Positions 35,690 to 44,361 are shown, counted from the stretch's first letter. The stretch: DNA of 64,000 nucleotides from Nodosilinea sp. P-1105 (GCF_012911975.1 NZ_SMDQ01000018.1:22497-86496); one strand, 5' to 3'. Numbers and translations: made by a program. Notes: generated by a model from the sequence alone, not told the origin.

Positions 35690-36157
35690 ATGGGTAAAAC
35701 GCTCAAAACTATGTGGCAACCCCTGCGAAACTTTGTAGATAGTCTATCCACCTACGGTGTCCTCAGTCCCGACCTGGAGGAGCGCTGGCGGGTGAACCAA
35801 TGGCTGCGATCGCGCCCCTGCCTCAGTGCCGAAGAATGGTTCAGCCGATATTGGCTGCCCCCTGCCGTTGCTGTCCCCTACCCGCAGCCCTTGATCAGCT
35901 TTACCTATCAACATCTGCACCACTACTCGGGCCTGGAGATGGGCTGCGTACACCCCAGCGATCGCCTGGTTGAAGACCTCAAATTTCCAGCCGTGTGCTG
36001 GTTTGACTGGGGTCTAGCCCTGTGTGACGACTTTTACACCACCTTTGGCCTAGACATTACTGACGACTTCGACGAAACCCAACTGGAGACCTGTGCTGAT
36101 CTGGTCAGGTTTCTCAAAACTCGGCTCGACCAACGCCACGAAATCGAATACTCTTAG
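35690..36157 (+). CDS. Hypothetical protein, possible DUF1493-like
   Basis: A 155-residue cytoplasmic protein with no membrane segment. It is rich in Trp and Tyr (WRVNQWLRSRPCLSAEEWFSRYWLPP). Residues 85-150 read HPSDRLVEDLKFPAVCWFDWGLALCDDFYTTFGLDITDDF (in part), with the spacing HPSD ... DW ... DF of DUF1493, a domain related to acyl carrier proteins. The match is a resemblance only, and no phosphopantetheine Ser motif (DSL) is seen. The start could be 35,690 or 35,711; the frame also reaches TTG 35,651. It stands between repeat clusters B and A. Confidence 0.5.
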   Translation: MGKTLKTMWQPLRNFVDSLSTYGVLSPDLEERWRVNQWLRSRPCLSAEEWFSRYWLPPAVAVPYPQPLISFTYQHLHHYSGLEMGCVHPSDRLVEDLKFPAVCWFDWGLALCDDFYTTFGLDITDDFDETQLETCADLVRFLKTRLDQRHEIEYS

Positions 36158-36262
36158 AACGCTGGTTCAGATCCCAGGGTTCTGTCCCTGGATGCCGCAA
36201 AAAACGTGGCCAATCAGCCCAAGCACCCTGGGATCTTGACATACTGTACCGATGCTTTAGGC
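36156..36262 (+). repeat. Dispersed repeat family A, copy 2
   Basis: The block runs from AGAACGCTGG, through CAGATCCCAGGGTTCTG and CACCCTGGGATCTTGAC, to ACCGATGCTTTAGG. It matches the copy at 42,167-42,260 in the same orientation and that at 4332-4436 when reversed. It begins at the stop codon of the preceding gene. Confidence 0.85.
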
Positions 36263-36308
36263 CTTTCCCTTGGTAGGATCGACATACCGTTTATCCCCTT
36301 CATGGTTT

Positions 36309-36764
36309 ATGAGCCTGAAAACTCGCATCAGTGACGATATCAAAGCCGCGATGAAGGCGAAGGACAAGTTGCGGCTGGAAACCGTGCGCAGTGTCAAAAA
36401 AGTGATTCTCGAAAAAGAATCGGCGGTGCGCCCCAGTGGCCAAGACGAGCTAACCGAAACCCAAGAGTTAGAGATTCTGACCCAGCTGGCCAAGCAGCGT
36501 AAGGATGCCATCGAGCAATACCAAAAGGCAGGGCGAGATGACCTAGCGGCCCAGGAGGCTAAGGAGTTAGCGATCATTGAAGAATACCTGCCCCAGCCCC
36601 TCACCGATGCCGAGGTGGAAGCGATTATCGACGGGCTAATTGCTAGCACTGGAGCCACCTCCGCCAAAGACATGGGCAAAGTCATGGGGCCAGCGATGCA
36701 ACAGCTCAAAGGCCGAGCCGATGGAGCTAAGGTTCAGGCCATGGTGAAGAAAAAGCTGAGTTAG
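36309..36764 (+). CDS. GatB/YqeY domain protein
   Basis: A 151-residue YqeY-like protein. It starts MSLKTRISDDIKAAMKAKD and has RLETVRSVKKVILEKE, EILTQLAKQRKDAIEQY and EEYLPQPLTDAEVEAII, then the GMG-type segment DMGKVMGPAMQQLKGRADG (in part). This fold is the tail domain of the GatB amidotransferase subunit, but free-standing YqeY has no proven reaction. ATG 36,309 fits the family start; the frame could be extended to 36,270. Confidence 0.92.
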   Translation: MSLKTRISDDIKAAMKAKDKLRLETVRSVKKVILEKESAVRPSGQDELTETQELEILTQLAKQRKDAIEQYQKAGRDDLAAQEAKELAIIEEYLPQPLTDAEVEAIIDGLIASTGATSAKDMGKVMGPAMQQLKGRADGAKVQAMVKKKLS

Positions 36765-36815
36765 GCGGCAGTACCAGCCTTGGGTTTGATTCAGCAGGTT
36801 TATTGAGATCGGGGG

Positions 36816-37166
36816 CTAAATCTGCCGTTCTAAAACCCTGGGGGCATAGGCACTACACCCGTCACAGGGGCCCATCGGGTTAACCGCGCAACGCAGGTAG
36901 GCCGATCGCGCATTTAAGTCGCAGGTAATGTCGCCAATCATGAACCCCATGCCATCGACATAGTGCATGTCGTCATCTTGGTGGTCCATGATTTTGAGCA
37001 GCCCCTGCCCTAGGGGCGAGGTCATAGCCTGGGGTTCTCCTCGTTTTTCTAGGCGATCGGCACGGACGCTCAGCCAGGCAGAAATAATCGCCGGAGTGAG
37101 CCCAACCACAAAAATCAGGAGAATAACAAGCATGAACGTTATAGCAAGGAAAATCGTCTTGATCAT
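36816..37166 (-). CDS. DUF6464 family protein
   Basis: A 116-residue protein. One N-terminal membrane segment (residues 4-26, TIFLAITFMLVILLIFVVGL) is followed by a short soluble part with the conserved cysteine cluster ITCDLNARSAYLRCAVNPMGPCDGC (in part). The four Cys are likely ligands for metal or in disulfides. The family is cyanobacterial and of unknown function. It is convergent with the YqeY gene. Confidence 0.8.
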   Translation of the reverse strand: MIKTIFLAITFMLVILLIFVVGLTPAIISAWLSVRADRLEKRGEPQAMTSPLGQGLLKIMDHQDDDMHYVDGMGFMIGDITCDLNARSAYLRCAVNPMGPCDGCSAYAPRVLERQI

Positions 37167-37570
37167 CCTACCGTGACCAATCCAGGGACCCAGTGGTCAG
37201 GGGGCAATATTGGTACGTAGTGTTGCGTTACTTAGTCTTTCGCAATGTTATGGGTGACGCTGTTATCAGTCATGCCAGCCATCAGCAGGCAGCGGTGTGG
37301 CTGCCGCTGCCGCTAATCTGTGGACACCAGCCCAGTGGCGGGCTAGCATAAGCTAGACGAAAAAAAGAATCCCAGGTTCCCCTGGCAAGATAATTGCTGT
37401 AATCTAGGTTTTTGCCCCCAGGGGGGATCACATTCTGAGCTCGTTACGCTTCAAAGTTGACCCTTTACGGCACATTCTGCACAAATACCTGAACTTTCCA
37501 GAACTTTCATGTATTGGCGGAATCAAGGATATGCCCGACTATTTAAACATCCTGTAGACTCGCGTGTGCT
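37167..37570. other. Gap without recognised gene
   Basis: About 400 bp with no supported coding frame. The sequence leads into the structured element at 37,583-37,655. A TG-TAGACT extended -10-like word at about 37,552-37,558 is the best promoter candidate for a plus-strand RNA. Confidence 0.35.
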
Positions 37571-37582
37571 CCAAAGCTAAGA

Positions 37583-37655
37583 CTGGGTAAGGCCACAGGA
37601 CATTGTGGAGGTTCGCTCCTCAGTGATAGCGCCTTACCCAGCTTTTTATTTTTTG
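37583..37655 (+). ncRNA. Structured RNA candidate ending in a Rho-independent terminator
   Basis: An exact 11-bp stem joins CTGGGTAAGGC (37,583-37,593) and GCCTTACCCAG (37,631-37,641). Immediately after it comes CTTTTTATTTTTT (37,642-37,654). The 37-base loop can form further short hairpins (CCACA / TGTGG; GGAG / CTCC). The T tract places the terminator on the plus strand. No plus-strand protein gene lies within 800 bp upstream, so this is either the end of a small RNA gene or a far terminator of the YqeY transcript. Confidence 0.5.
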
Positions 37656-37723
37656 GGGCTGTCAACAGCACGGCTGGCATAAAAGGCCTCTTTCTGATTT
37701 CACACCCATGGGTGCCCTGGCGC

Positions 37724-38911
37724 TCAAGCAATACCGGTGACAGGAAAGTTTCGGGGTTGATTACTCTCCGCTTCAGCATTCACCGCCCGGCGGTAGGTAT
37801 CCACAATATGGTTGGGCAAGATGTCCCCCCCCTGGTTAAGAAAGGCCCACTCCTCCCCCACCTGCACGAACTCTGCCCGCAGTTTGGTGGGGGGCATGGT
37901 CGGGATCGGGTCAGCCAAATTGGTGATGCGATAGCTATTGGGTAATATCTGGGCATAGCTACGGGCAAACTCAGGGTTGCCGACACGGGGGCTAGCGTAG
38001 GCATAGGCTTGCAGTTGCGGTTGGATTTCGGGCACCGCTAGGGCAATATCCAGGGCCACGATGGTGGCCAAAGCGGCTCCTAGACTGTGACCGGATATAT
38101 AGCAGGGCTTATTGGGATCAATTTGACGAATGGCCTCTGTGGGCAGAGGCTCAGTCAGACTGTTAGCAATGCGGCGAAAGCCGGTGTGGATGTTGCCTAG
38201 GGTTTCACCAGTGGCGGGGTTGAGGTAGGGCTCTTGGATGGCATAGATGTTGCCCAACCATTCGCTGGTGCGCTGGGTGCCACGAAACACCAAAATGCTG
38301 TCCTCATCAGACTCGAGCAAAAACCCATAAAACACAGAAATCTTGCGGCCTACCCTGACTACGGTAGAGACGCCGGAGCGAATGGTATTTTCGGCCTCTG
38401 AGAAGTTTTCTTCTAGGGCGGTAGGATCATCCATCAGGGTGGGATCATCGAGAATTTGCTGAGGAACCTGCACTTCAATTCGGTCGTTAACTTGGCGTTC
38501 TTCGCCGCGAAAGTTAGTGACTAGGCGGTACTTGTCGAGGCTAGGGTCGTAGTCCAAGAGTTGTTGCAGATTACCGTCGTAGTTAGGGTCGTTGCGCCCC
38601 GTGATGTACTGCTGCGTGGCCAGACGGCTGAGCAAAATCAACCGCTTGGACATCTCTCGGTTGTAGGGAACCAGCGGTGGTGGAAAGGCAGCGGCGGCTT
38701 GGATCGCCTGAAATTCTTCCACCATCCGGGTGTCGCCGGTAATGGCCGCCTGGATAATGTCTTCAGGGTCGTAAAACTGGGAGGCGAAGGTGTCAATGGC
38801 GGCTTGACGGGCCTCGGCTCGCTGGCGGCGAACATATTCGGTGCCCAGGGTGGCCGCAGTGCCAGCCGCAACCCCCCCTAGCAAAAATTGACGACGCTTG
38901 ACGTTATCCAT
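37724..38911 (-). CDS. Class 3 lipase family protein with Tat signal
   Basis: A 395-residue alpha/beta hydrolase. The N-terminus MDNVKRRQFLLGGVAAGTAA has the twin-Arg pattern RRQFLLG and a hydrophobic stretch, so Tat export is likely. The central domain has VFRGTQRTSEWLGN, HTGFRRIANSL and the nucleophile elbow YISGHSLGAALATIVAL with Ser near residue 275. Then come YASPRVGN with an Asp-containing NLADPIPTMPP and a C-terminal HIVDTYRRA. It should hydrolyse esters of lipids. It is the second of two same-strand genes with a gap of 51 bp to the one upstream. Confidence 0.87.
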   Translation of the reverse strand: MDNVKRRQFLLGGVAAGTAATLGTEYVRRQRAEARQAAIDTFASQFYDPEDIIQAAITGDTRMVEEFQAIQAAAAFPPPLVPYNREMSKRLILLSRLATQQYITGRNDPNYDGNLQQLLDYDPSLDKYRLVTNFRGEERQVNDRIEVQVPQQILDDPTLMDDPTALEENFSEAENTIRSGVSTVVRVGRKISVFYGFLLESDEDSILVFRGTQRTSEWLGNIYAIQEPYLNPATGETLGNIHTGFRRIANSLTEPLPTEAIRQIDPNKPCYISGHSLGAALATIVALDIALAVPEIQPQLQAYAYASPRVGNPEFARSYAQILPNSYRITNLADPIPTMPPTKLRAEFVQVGEEWAFLNQGGDILPNHIVDTYRRAVNAEAESNQPRNFPVTGIA

Positions 38912-38962
38912 GGGCTTTGTTGATAGACAGTTGGGGAAAACCGCCGCCGCTCTACTGAGTCG

Positions 38963-39805
38963 CTATAGGTCAGACTGAGTTAAGTCGGGGAAAGCCCGCT
39001 GTAGGGCGATCGCGTCGGGCCGTTTAGCACTGGTATAAAACTGGTTCGTAGACTGTCCAGCCATCCAGGTGATGCTAGCAAAGGCGGCGGCTTTGGCAAA
39101 GGCCCCCACATAGGGAACCACAACGCCTATACCAATCATGGTGGCCCAGGCCAAGAAGCCAATCACCACGGCGGCCATAAACCCAAAGATGTTGCCCAGC
39201 ACCGCCAGGGCATCCTGGCCTCTGGGCTTGCCCCATCGGTTACGGATAGTCCAGATCATGTGCAGAATCAGCACTAACACCACTAGAAACTTGATTTCTA
39301 GCGAGCCGCCACCCCGCAGTGGTACCAGCCCGACGATCGCAGCCCCTAAGCAGTAATCAAAAATTAACCGTCGGATCTCCCCCTCGCGGCTAATCAGGGC
39401 GGCCATACCCGCTAGGGCAGAATTCGTCACCAGAGTTGATCGACTACCCCGGATCGGCTGCCGCGCAAGATTTTGGGCCATTTCTGGCGTGAGTTGAAAG
39501 CGATCGCGTAGGTGATCCAGTAGGTCTGTTTCCGCCCGATTAATGCCTTTAACCCTGGCGATCGCATAAGCCCCTCGGTACACCTGCTGCTGCATAGCTG
39601 GGGTATGAATCTGATCCAGCCAGCTATCCACCGGGTGAGTATCACTCAGCAGCCGCTCGGGGGTAAACTCGGCGGGCAGGGGGTGAAACAGGCTCAAGGC
39701 CGCTAAAAAGGCTTCAAACTCGCGCGGAGTCGGGTCGCCATTCAGCTTGGCCATGGCCGCCAGCACCTCTGCACCAGCCAATTTTTCATGGTTAGGGGAT
39801 GACAT
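38963..39805 (-). CDS. Membrane protein with TerB-like N-terminus and DUF697-like C-terminus
   Basis: A 280-residue protein. The first 130 residues are acidic and helical (GAYAIARVKGINRAETDLLDHLRDRF in part), resembling TerB-type domains. Residues about 135-260 hold three or four hydrophobic segments (DYCLGAAIVGLVPL, IKFLVVLVLILHMIW, NIFGFMAAVVIGFLAW) and the segment VPYVGAFAKAAAFASITWMAGQ (in part), like DUF697. The two-domain pattern is by resemblance; function is unknown. It precedes the lipase gene, with which it may be co-transcribed. Confidence 0.6.
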   Translation of the reverse strand: MSSPNHEKLAGAEVLAAMAKLNGDPTPREFEAFLAALSLFHPLPAEFTPERLLSDTHPVDSWLDQIHTPAMQQQVYRGAYAIARVKGINRAETDLLDHLRDRFQLTPEMAQNLARQPIRGSRSTLVTNSALAGMAALISREGEIRRLIFDYCLGAAIVGLVPLRGGGSLEIKFLVVLVLILHMIWTIRNRWGKPRGQDALAVLGNIFGFMAAVVIGFLAWATMIGIGVVVPYVGAFAKAAAFASITWMAGQSTNQFYTSAKRPDAIALQRAFPDLTQSDL

Positions 39806-39845
39806 TCGAGCCTTAGTCTGTCGGGGGCAAGGGGGCGCTACTCAG

Positions 39846-40373
39846 TCACTTGTGGGGTTCTTCCTGCAGGCGATAGAGTTGAAGCCATTCGTCGACCACA
39901 TAGGGGGCAACCACCAGCTGAGCTGGGGCTGCATTCACCAGGGGCACCACCAAGGTCAATGGTATTGGCCGCTGAAGCTGCGCTAAAACCTCTTTGAAAT
40001 CATACTGTGCCACATTCTCTGGTAAGGATTTGGTTAGCAAATCTACGCTATGGGGAGCGACCCACTGGGCCACAGTGCCCGTCTGTACCTGTAAATCCGC
40101 CTGGCGGTCAACCACCCCCTGCCCGGGGAAGCCCACCAGCCGCAGGTAAAGCCCCTGCAGGGTGTCTTGCTCGTAGCGCTTAAATACAGTGACTTGCCAG
40201 GCTATATTGTGGCGATCGCGCACAGTCTGACGCGATCGAAACGTAGTTTGGCCTAGTTGCTCATGGTAAGTGTGGAGACTGGCGATGGCTGGCGAGGCCA
40301 TCACCAGCATCAGTAAGACTCCCAATACTAGGGCTAAGAGCAGTACCCGCAGCGATCGCCAACTGTTACCCAT
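39846..40373 (-). CDS. DUF3122 family exported protein
   Basis: A 175-residue cyanobacterial family protein. A signal peptide of about 31 residues ends at ASPAIASLH. The mature part has HEQLGQTTFRSRQTVRDRHNIAWQVTVFKR (in part) and LRLVGFPGQGVVD, which fit DUF3122. The function is unknown. The mature protein probably lies in the periplasm or lumen. It lies 40 bp upstream of the TerB/DUF697-like gene on the same strand; the three genes to 37,724 may form one unit. Confidence 0.82.
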   Translation of the reverse strand: MGNSWRSLRVLLLALVLGVLLMLVMASPAIASLHTYHEQLGQTTFRSRQTVRDRHNIAWQVTVFKRYEQDTLQGLYLRLVGFPGQGVVDRQADLQVQTGTVAQWVAPHSVDLLTKSLPENVAQYDFKEVLAQLQRPIPLTLVVPLVNAAPAQLVVAPYVVDEWLQLYRLQEEPHK

Positions 40374-40399
40374 AGATAAACCTATTCATCAACAAGAGA

Positions 40400-42052
40400 C
40401 TACTGATTACCCACCTCCCTGTCTTGGGTGACCAGATAAAGCGCCTCACTATTGCCAGCAAAGACAACGTTTAACACCTCATTATCAAAACCTTGCACAT
40501 AGGATTGACCAGGCATCATCATAGCTTGATAAGTTTCCAATGGAGTCCCATGAAAAATGATGCACTGTTCACGGCTGAGAATATCATCCAGCTCCACAAT
40601 CTGACCAAAGGTCTCATATTGGCGAGACCAAATGTCATAGAAGATTTTATCAGAATAGATCTTTCTTAGATTCTGGGAAAATGCATGATTAGCCCAATTG
40701 TTGCCAAAACCAATCGCATACTCCTGACTGCTAGATCGATAGTAACTAATATGGGTGCAATTGTTATAACGCCCTTGAATCAAGTTGTCTATTTCTGCAA
40801 TTTCTGCTCTGTAAGCTTGACTAGTCATTTGCAAGTAGGCAGTAGATATGATCAGCGAAGCAAAAAACAGGCTGACATTTAAACCGATCCAGCCCACCCT
40901 GAATTTGTGAGGTTGAAAATCTCTAAAATACGATTTCAGAAAAGGTTCAGTCGGATCAGTTTGAACCAGAATTAGGATACCCCATAGCCCCATGGATGGA
41001 ACTAGATAGTGAGAAGTTGGATGCTTCAAAGTCAATATAATCTGTGATGAAAGCACTAGCAACAAAATTAGAAACAATTTATATTTTTTGCTTGTACTTT
41101 CACAAAAAATAAAATCTAAATTGACATAGTTAAGTCTCTTATTCGTCAAAAACAAAGTTGCGATAAAGAAAATAAATATCGAAATTGTAAAGATCCAAAA
41201 GAAAAAAATATCCGATCTGAGTAAGCGAGGTAGGGTGTTAAAGACTCGATCAGGGTCTATGATTCCGACCTCTCCACTACCATACGGTCCTACCCTGGTT
41301 GCAATCGCCCCAATCCAACTTAAAAAGCGACCATATTGGTTAATCATGGGAACTGTGGCCAGAAAAAATGTAAATAATGTTGTAAGAACAGCCCATGCCT
41401 TGTTTAGTTTGCCAGGAACTATCACGATCAGCAGAAGTAATGGTAAGGCAGTCACTTTCGTCGCCAGGGCTAGCCCCAGCAATGCTCCCATAGCTATAGA
41501 ATACCAACGGTCTTTATACTTTTCCGTGTATAGGTATAGTAAAAGTAAAATTATGATTGCCTGGGTTAAGCCAATTAACAATGATTCTGGCCTAACACGA
41601 CTGGACTCACGTAATAGAGTCCACAAAAAAGGTGCTAACTGCAATAGCAAACCAGTAGTGATGCGATGAGATAATAAAAACCCTATCCAGCCAACCGCAA
41701 AAATCGTGACGGCTGTTAGCAATAAAATAACAGCATTAACAATAGTCAGATAGAATTCAGGATTTTCTAACGTGGAAGTGACTATGTGGACCTCATTCGG
41801 ACGCATCCAAAACTGAATTAAGTGAGTAGCCCTAAGAACCAGGCTGCCTAAGACTTGCAATGTTGTGCCTGGATGGTCGGTATGGCCTGGTGCTTGAAGT
41901 TGGCTGAGGTTCAAGAAATTGAGTAGATAGGCGTATTCTGGATCAGAATTTTGACCTAGCCAATATGGCCCACTGATTGCCTTTAGCCTCAGCGAAACTA
42001 GGATAAAGAAGATAGGCAAGATTCCAAAAGTCAAAAGTTGCTTTCTTGGCAT
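40400..42052 (-). CDS. Multi-pass membrane protein, glycosyltransferase family 39-like
   Basis: A 550-residue protein with 9-11 hydrophobic helices. The first loop after helix 1 contains QNSDPEYAYLLNFL and a GHTDHPGTTLQVLG segment; an acidic residue in this loop is a hallmark of lipid-linked-sugar glycosyltransferases (GT-C, PMT/ArnT type). A 130-residue soluble tail follows. The sugar and the acceptor are unknown. The coding sequence is clearly more AT-rich than its neighbours, with many AAA, ATA and TTA codons, which suggests transfer. It ends 26 bp before the DUF3122 gene. Confidence 0.6.
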   Translation of the reverse strand: MPRKQLLTFGILPIFFILVSLRLKAISGPYWLGQNSDPEYAYLLNFLNLSQLQAPGHTDHPGTTLQVLGSLVLRATHLIQFWMRPNEVHIVTSTLENPEFYLTIVNAVILLLTAVTIFAVGWIGFLLSHRITTGLLLQLAPFLWTLLRESSRVRPESLLIGLTQAIIILLLLYLYTEKYKDRWYSIAMGALLGLALATKVTALPLLLLIVIVPGKLNKAWAVLTTLFTFFLATVPMINQYGRFLSWIGAIATRVGPYGSGEVGIIDPDRVFNTLPRLLRSDIFFFWIFTISIFIFFIATLFLTNKRLNYVNLDFIFCESTSKKYKLFLILLLVLSSQIILTLKHPTSHYLVPSMGLWGILILVQTDPTEPFLKSYFRDFQPHKFRVGWIGLNVSLFFASLIISTAYLQMTSQAYRAEIAEIDNLIQGRYNNCTHISYYRSSSQEYAIGFGNNWANHAFSQNLRKIYSDKIFYDIWSRQYETFGQIVELDDILSREQCIIFHGTPLETYQAMMMPGQSYVQGFDNEVLNVVFAGNSEALYLVTQDREVGNQ

Positions 42053-42124
42053 AGGAGCACTGGAGCGAATGGGCTAAATTCGAGTATTAACGTAAACTGC
42101 GACATCGAGATCTAGATATCAACC

Positions 42125-42345
42125 ACGATAGCTTCTGGTGCCCAGGCAGAGCATGGGCACTAGTCTAGAACGCCGGTACAGATCCCAGGGTTCTGCCCTG
42201 GGATACCCCAAAATGCCTATGAACCCTGGGATCTTGACATACCGTACCGATGCTCTAGGTGGCTCTGCTGCCTGTAAAAGACAATGGAGGAGGCAGAGCC
42301 TCCAGGGGGCATTCCCACGCAGCGCATGGGAACGAGAACAGTACA
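42125..42345. repeat. Composite repeat cluster (palindromes plus family A copy 3)
   Basis: A first palindrome pairs GTGCCCA (42,138-42,144) with TGGGCAC (42,154-42,160). Family A copy 3 spans 42,167-42,260. A third element is CATTCCCACGCAGCGCATGG followed by GAACGAG at 42,309-42,336, a near palindrome of a sort I recall as dispersed in many cyanobacterial genomes. Repeats are placed end to end. Confidence 0.75.
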
Positions 42346-42418
42346 GGTGTGTCATAGGCACAAAATTGCCCGCCTTAAGTTGGTATCCCTAAATTCTGAT
42401 GCACTGAGCGTAGTACAC

Positions 42419-42463
42419 AAAAAAATGTGCCCTCACACTTGATGTGTACCGGCACATTTTTTT
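42419..42463. terminator. Strong bidirectional terminator
   Basis: AAAAAAATGTGCC (42,419-42,431) and GGCACATTTTTTT (42,451-42,463) are perfect 13-base complements with A and T tracts on both sides. It is about 170 bases beyond the TPR gene stop on the minus strand. The loop can form an inner CACAC / GTGT(A) pairing. Confidence 0.85.
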
Positions 42464-42486
42464 CTGAAGAGAGTCAATGACCTGGC

Positions 42487-42535
42487 ACTCTACGGCATCA
42501 GTCGGCCAGCCTTTCCTGATACCTGGCACCCTCCG
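42487..42535 (-). repeat. Dispersed repeat family C, copy 3 (inverted)
   Basis: CAGTCGGCCAGCCTTTCCTG followed by ATACCTGGCACC is the reverse complement of the 474-524 block with a few differences. It lies between the terminator and the TPR gene. Confidence 0.7.
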
Positions 42536-42635
42536 TCAATGTGGTCTTATTTCTGCCAGGCAGCATTAGTCATCAATCTCAGTGATAACTCAGCTGTCGC
42601 TGGCTCTTCAAACCATCAGATCCTCTAGGGGCTTA

Positions 42636-44078
42636 CTATAGTTGCCTCATGCGCTCAAGGGTTTGCCGATAACCAATGGCTTCCCCCTGCTGCAAGTACA
42701 GGTTAGCAGCCTGCTCAAAATCTCGCCGCGCCCCCAAGCTATCCCCCAGGTTAGCCCGCACTACCCCCCGATTAAAGTACAACTCGGCATCCGCCGTGCC
42801 TGGAGCGCTGAGAATAGCCTGGGTTAGGTCATCGTAAGCATTCTGAGCTTGGCCGACTTGAGAGTAGGCTCCCCCCCGGGCCGATAAGGCCGCCAAATAG
42901 TTGGGGCGCACTGCCAGCGCCTGACTGTAGTCATCGATCGCACCAAACAGGTCGCCAGTCTCCAGGCGAGCATCGCCCCGGGCCTTAAACGCCTCGGCAT
43001 AGTTGGGGTCTAGAAACAGGGCTTCACTGTAATCATCGATCGCCGCCAGGGGATTACCGGCCTGCATGCGTACGTCACCTTTGAGGCGGTAGGCCGTGGC
43101 CGAATCAGGATTCAGTTGGAGTACCCGAGCGAAGTCTCGTTCCGCCCCCCGGAGATCATTTTGGTAGGTGCGCACCACCCCACGACTCATGAAGGCCTCA
43201 GCCAGGTCTGGGGCTAACTCAATCGAGCGATCGAGATCTTGCAGAGCTCGATTTGGACGGCCCTGCCTAAAGTACACATGGCCACGATTCAGGTAGGCCC
43301 GTGCCAGTTGATCATCCCGCCGGATGGCCTGGTTCAGGTCGTCTAGGGCCGAGTCGTACATGCCCATGTGATAGTAGGCTACTCCCCGCCCCATATAGGC
43401 TCTGGCCAGACCACTATTCAGTTCAATGGCTCGACTAAAGTCACTGACGGCCTCAGAGTAGCTACCGGTTCGCTCCCAAGCAAAGCCCCGCAGCACATAG
43501 GCAGATGGGTTGTTAGGGGCAATCTCGATGGCCGTCGTGAAATCCTCTAAGGCCAGGTCGTGACGGCCCTGTTGCGTGTCAATCAGCCCTCGATACAAAT
43601 AGGCATTAACGGTATCAGGGTCAGCCTCTAAGGCCAAGTTAAAGTCAGTCTGGGCCTGCTCCAGGTTTCCCTGGCGATAGTACAGCATGCCACGGGTGGT
43701 GTAGGCGATCGCATTGTTTGGAGCCAGGGTCTGGGCCTGGTTAATATCGGCCAGGGCGCGGTCATACTGCCCCTGCTCAGCGTAGATCAAGCTGCGATAG
43801 ATGTAGGCGTTGGCGAACCCTTGATCACGCTCAATCACCTGGTTAAAGGCTTCTAGCGCCGCACTGAGGTCACCCCTGTTGTAGCGCTCTACCCCCTGGT
43901 TATAGATCTCAACGATCGAGGGGCCTGTATCAGCCTCGGCTTCAGGAGTCTCTGGAATAATATCCACATCGGTCGTCTCTTCCAGCTCATCCGCCGATGC
44001 TTGACCGTAGACCACAGTCGGATAAAGACCTGGCAAGATCAATAACCCAACTAACAAGGCTATATGACGCAGCTTCAT
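42636..44078 (-). CDS. Secreted TPR-repeat protein
   Basis: A 480-residue protein. A signal peptide MKLRHIALLVGLLILPGL ends before QASADELEE. After an acidic linker, about twelve tetratricopeptide repeats run from residue 55 to the end (pattern A-x-x-Y-x-x-R-G-x-x-Y-x-x-G-x-x-x-x-A-x-x-D-x-x-x-A-I). TPR arrays mediate protein-protein contacts. The likely location is the periplasm or lumen. ATG 44,078 has GAAGGA about nine bases upstream; the 44,102 start is less likely. Confidence 0.85.
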   Translation of the reverse strand: MKLRHIALLVGLLILPGLYPTVVYGQASADELEETTDVDIIPETPEAEADTGPSIVEIYNQGVERYNRGDLSAALEAFNQVIERDQGFANAYIYRSLIYAEQGQYDRALADINQAQTLAPNNAIAYTTRGMLYYRQGNLEQAQTDFNLALEADPDTVNAYLYRGLIDTQQGRHDLALEDFTTAIEIAPNNPSAYVLRGFAWERTGSYSEAVSDFSRAIELNSGLARAYMGRGVAYYHMGMYDSALDDLNQAIRRDDQLARAYLNRGHVYFRQGRPNRALQDLDRSIELAPDLAEAFMSRGVVRTYQNDLRGAERDFARVLQLNPDSATAYRLKGDVRMQAGNPLAAIDDYSEALFLDPNYAEAFKARGDARLETGDLFGAIDDYSQALAVRPNYLAALSARGGAYSQVGQAQNAYDDLTQAILSAPGTADAELYFNRGVVRANLGDSLGARRDFEQAANLYLQQGEAIGYRQTLERMRQL

Positions 44079-44301
44079 AATATTGTCCTTCCCCGACACC
44101 AACGGGGCCTAGCAGATGACATAACGCAGTGGCCATGGTGGACAGTCTTGATGACGGATGGCAGGTCCACATTAAGAGCAGCCCATGGGCCAAGGGGATC
44201 ACTAATCAGCTTTCCCCCATTCAGAGTTCCCTATGCATAGCCCTGGCGCTAATGATAGGTCAGCTTTAAAGGTTGAGAGCAGGTTTTTTGGTTGAAACCA
44301 A

Positions 44302-44361
44302 ATCCAAGTCCAGACCTGAAGTTCTGCCTGTGGGAGAATTCCAGATCCTGAGTGGGACTTG
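44302..44361 (+). repeat. Dispersed repeat family B, copy 5
   Basis: ATCCAAGTCCAGACCTGAAG, then CTGCCTGTGGGAGAATTCCA and GAGTGGGACTTG match the copy at 23,849 in order and orientation. It is in the 460-bp gap between the divergent TPR and symporter genes. Confidence 0.8.
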
